Shown here piece by piece: positions 6,891 through 8,873 of a stretch of 8,873 nt of DNA. Position 1 is the stretch's first letter. Each line of letters begins with the position of its first letter. Position numbers and translations under genes: made by a program. Origin of the DNA: Cytophagaceae bacterium (GTDB taxonomy: Bacteria > Bacteroidota > Bacteroidia > Cytophagales > Spirosomataceae); the NCBI GenBank assembly GCA_947471105.1, contig CANIYB010000082.1:1-8873 (forward strand), in the 5' to 3' direction. The notes below the pieces were generated by a model, which ran no database searches, was not told where the DNA came from, and saw only the letters and a program-made list of their open reading frames with translations.

Positions 6891-8873
6891 TATAGGGCAA
6901 ACAATGTGAATTCTACTCTTCTATTTAATTTACGTCTACTTTCGATCATATTACTGATTAAAGGTTTAATTCCTCCCCAACCTTTAATTTGGATTCTCTC
7001 TTTATTTATTCCCTTCGTTACTAAATAATCCCTTACACTTTCCACCCGATTTAGCGACAACTTTAAATTTTCATTCCAATCTCCCTGATTATCCGTATGA
7101 CCTTCAAGTAAAATACCGTAATCGACGTTTTCCTTTAAAATATTAATAATATTATTTAATTCATCATACGTATCAGGTAAAATTTCAAATTTTCCCTGTT
7201 CAAAATTTATGATAGGTAGATTGTATTTTTTATCCAATCGCAAAGGTAATAGATTAAAATTTTTATTTACGGTTTTGTAAGACGCCTCCTTAGTAAAATT
7301 GAATCGATCTACTTTAGAAATAAACCCTTTCGATTTAACTTCCATAGTAAATGGAAATTTTGTTGGCCACATAAATTCAAAATCGCCATTATATGGATCA
7401 AATTCAATAAACAAAGAATCCCTTGTACTTATTGACTTTACGAGTATTTTTCCTTCAATAATCTCTTTGGTCTCATCATTATAAATTTTACCAGAAAATT
7501 GAATTAAAGTTAATGGTTTAATTTTAGGAGGTATTTTTATGCGATATATATCCTCGGCACCTATTGAATTTTCAACTGAACTGAAATATGCATAATCCCC
7601 TTGAGCTGCTACCGAAAAATACCCATCCCATTGAGTTGTATTTATAATAGGTCCCAGATTCTCCGGTGTGGACCAATTTAACCAACTGTCATCTAATCGC
7701 CTAGATAAAAAAATATCATTACTGCCATATCCTACATGGCCACTAGATGAAAAATACATAGTTACACCGTCAGGAGCTATAAATGGAGTACTTTCAGACT
7801 CACCCGTATTTACTTTATTTCCTATATTTTTAGGTTCAGTCCATTTATCATCTGTACGTAAAAAAGAAACATATATATCCTTTCCCCCGTAAGAATCTTT
7901 CATTTCGGTCGTCATTAACAATACTTTCCCGTTAGGGGCAAGCGTATATTCCGAAAACTCTGATTTGTTTTTGAAATTAAGAATTTGCAATGGCTTAGGA
8001 AAACTAAAATCTCCCGTTCTTAACAAATAAGAAACAGAAACTCCCTTTTCCATTTTGCCATCTTTCCCATAAACATTATTCAACAAAATGGTTTTTCCGT
8101 TTAAAGAAATTCCACAAACGGCATTATTCTCTTCATTATTAATCGGCCGACTAAATAACTCAGCCTTACTCCATGATTTATCATCTTTTAATCTAGAAAA
8201 CCAAATGTCTTGATTTTTATCTTTACCAAGATTGTCAGGGTGTTTCCAACGTGTAAAATATAGTTTCTTGCCGTCTGGACTTACTACTGGGCAAATTTCA
8301 TTATAAATTGAGTTTATGGTAGCCCCCATATTTTCTTTGAAATAAGTCGCATTAGGCTCATCATGTAATTTTATGCTTTCCTCAATCGGAATATCCGATT
8401 CCGATATAGCTATCGCATCGATTTGAGAAAATCCTACAACTCGATTAGAATTAAAAGCTATTTTTATAGCCCTAACTTTAAATGAAGTAGATTTAGTCAG
8501 ATTAACATAGGTTATTTGACCGTTACTTTTGGCATATCCATTAGGTAATTCTTTTAGCGTATAAATTTTATTGTTTTCATCCAATGCATCAATTTTCACA
8601 ATACTTCCTGCACCAAAATTTTCAAATATGGCTACCTGCTTAACATTTTGCAAAGAATCAAAACCTACAATAATATATTCACCCGTAGGATTGTCGGGAG
8701 TTAACGATTGCCATGCACTAGGACTATTGGCAAACTTCGGATATTTACTAGGCCTTCCAAGGGCATGAATGGCTTTATATTCATTTCCCAACAAAGGATC
8801 CGTATATTCACTTGAAACCGAAATTATTTTTGAAGCCCACTGAATTTTTTGAGCAGAACTATGAAATTCTAGG
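6890..8873 (-). CDS. OmpA-family envelope protein with discoidin-like domain, PD40 propeller repeats and CRD-like domain (partial at right edge)
   Basis: The frame is open to the right edge (first complete codon at 8872-8870), so the TTG at 8794 is not the start. The visible 660 residues begin near SSAQKIQWASK, which looks like the start of a mature secreted protein, with the signal peptide beyond the edge. Domains in order, counted from the first visible codon: a galactose-binding/discoidin-like beta domain (about 8-160); PD40/WD40-like repeats with PDGKKLYF, GKDIYVS, PDGVTMYFSS and GSNDIFLS motifs (about 190-450); a carboxypeptidase-regulatory-like beta domain (about 459-542); and a C-terminal OmpA domain (about 555-660). 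The last has EGHTDNQGDWNENLKLSLNR and GWGGIKP. Asp594 and Arg609 are 15 residues apart, as are the peptidoglycan-binding Asp271/Arg286 of Acinetobacter OmpA. It probably sits in the periplasm or outer membrane, bound to peptidoglycan. The layout resembles PorE of the type IX secretion system, except that PorE has TPRs at its N-terminus. Confidence 0.94.
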   Translation of the reverse strand, partial: LEFHSSAQKIQWASKIISVSSEYTDPLLGNEYKAIHALGRPSKYPKFANSPSAWQSLTPDNPTGEYIIVGFDSLQNVKQVAIFENFGAGSIVKIDALDENNKIYTLKELPNGYAKSNGQITYVNLTKSTSFKVRAIKIAFNSNRVVGFSQIDAIAISESDIPIEESIKLHDEPNATYFKENMGATINSIYNEICPVVSPDGKKLYFTRWKHPDNLGKDKNQDIWFSRLKDDKSWSKAELFSRPINNEENNAVCGISLNGKTILLNNVYGKDGKMEKGVSVSYLLRTGDFSFPKPLQILNFKNKSEFSEYTLAPNGKVLLMTTEMKDSYGGKDIYVSFLRTDDKWTEPKNIGNKVNTGESESTPFIAPDGVTMYFSSSGHVGYGSNDIFLSRRLDDSWLNWSTPENLGPIINTTQWDGYFSVAAQGDYAYFSSVENSIGAEDIYRIKIPPKIKPLTLIQFSGKIYNDETKEIIEGKILVKSISTRDSLFIEFDPYNGDFEFMWPTKFPFTMEVKSKGFISKVDRFNFTKEASYKTVNKNFNLLPLRLDKKYNLPIINFEQGKFEILPDTYDELNNIINILKENVDYGILLEGHTDNQGDWNENLKLSLNRVESVRDYLVTKGINKERIQIKGWGGIKPLISNMIESRRKLNRRVEFTLFAL

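Noticed and set aside
7299..8768. Plus-strand open frames at 7299-7484, 7668-7892 and 8571-8768 inside the OmpA-family gene
   Set aside because: They are short, antisense to a clear coding sequence and lack domain signatures.
8792..8794. TTG (complement of 8792-8794) as the start of the OmpA-family gene
   Set aside because: The frame stays open to 8872 and the upstream codons encode SAQKIQWASK, typical of the mature N-terminus of this family; a start at 8794 would cut into the first domain and lack a signal peptide.

Overview
The window is AT-rich with compact coding. The Shine-Dalgarno signals are absent or weak, and the one recognisable promoter resembles the Bacteroidota type (TTG, about 20 bp, TAnnTTTG-like). 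With an OmpA/PD40-repeat envelope protein, a UMF1-type transporter and an OxyR/KatG pair of Bacteroidota style, this points to a chromosome of the phylum Bacteroidota, perhaps a Cytophagales or Sphingobacteriales relative. The class-level placement is inference. No mobile element, tRNA, rRNA, CRISPR array or phage gene is visible.

Left part (2-1704, plus strand): the C-terminal part of an unidentified, strongly acidic protein enters from the left edge. It ends in QLGLF, which fits the bacterial sliding-clamp-binding motif. Its stop overlaps the start of a 12-helix UMF1/Atg22-like MFS transporter by one base (TAATG), so the two are probably translated together.

Middle (1693-5010): a divergent oxyR-katG pair shares a 118-bp intergenic region. 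OxyR keeps both redox cysteines at the E. coli spacing. KatG is full length and keeps all recognisable catalytic and Met-Tyr-Trp adduct residues. The intergenic region holds a plausible katG promoter and two ATAG-N7-TTAT sites resembling half of an OxyR operator. A strong intrinsic terminator follows katG. oxyR and the transporter gene converge and overlap by 12 bp.

Right part (5017-8872, minus strand): an apparent three-gene operon is read from the right edge leftwards. Its genes are a large OmpA-family protein (galactose-binding-like domain, PD40 propeller repeats, carboxypeptidase-regulatory-like domain, OmpA peptidoglycan-binding domain), an integral-membrane acyltransferase-3 and a DPM1-like family 2 glycosyltransferase. 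Both internal junctions are 1-base TAATG overlaps. This looks like a cell-envelope anchoring and glycan-modification unit, but its substrate cannot be read from the sequence.

No gene-free stretch exceeds 300 bases. The two real intergenic regions are 2620-2737 (regulatory) and 4958-5016 (terminator). Most of the window is ordinary. The best leads are the clamp-motif tail at the left edge, the candidate OxyR sites, and the OmpA-acyltransferase-glycosyltransferase unit.
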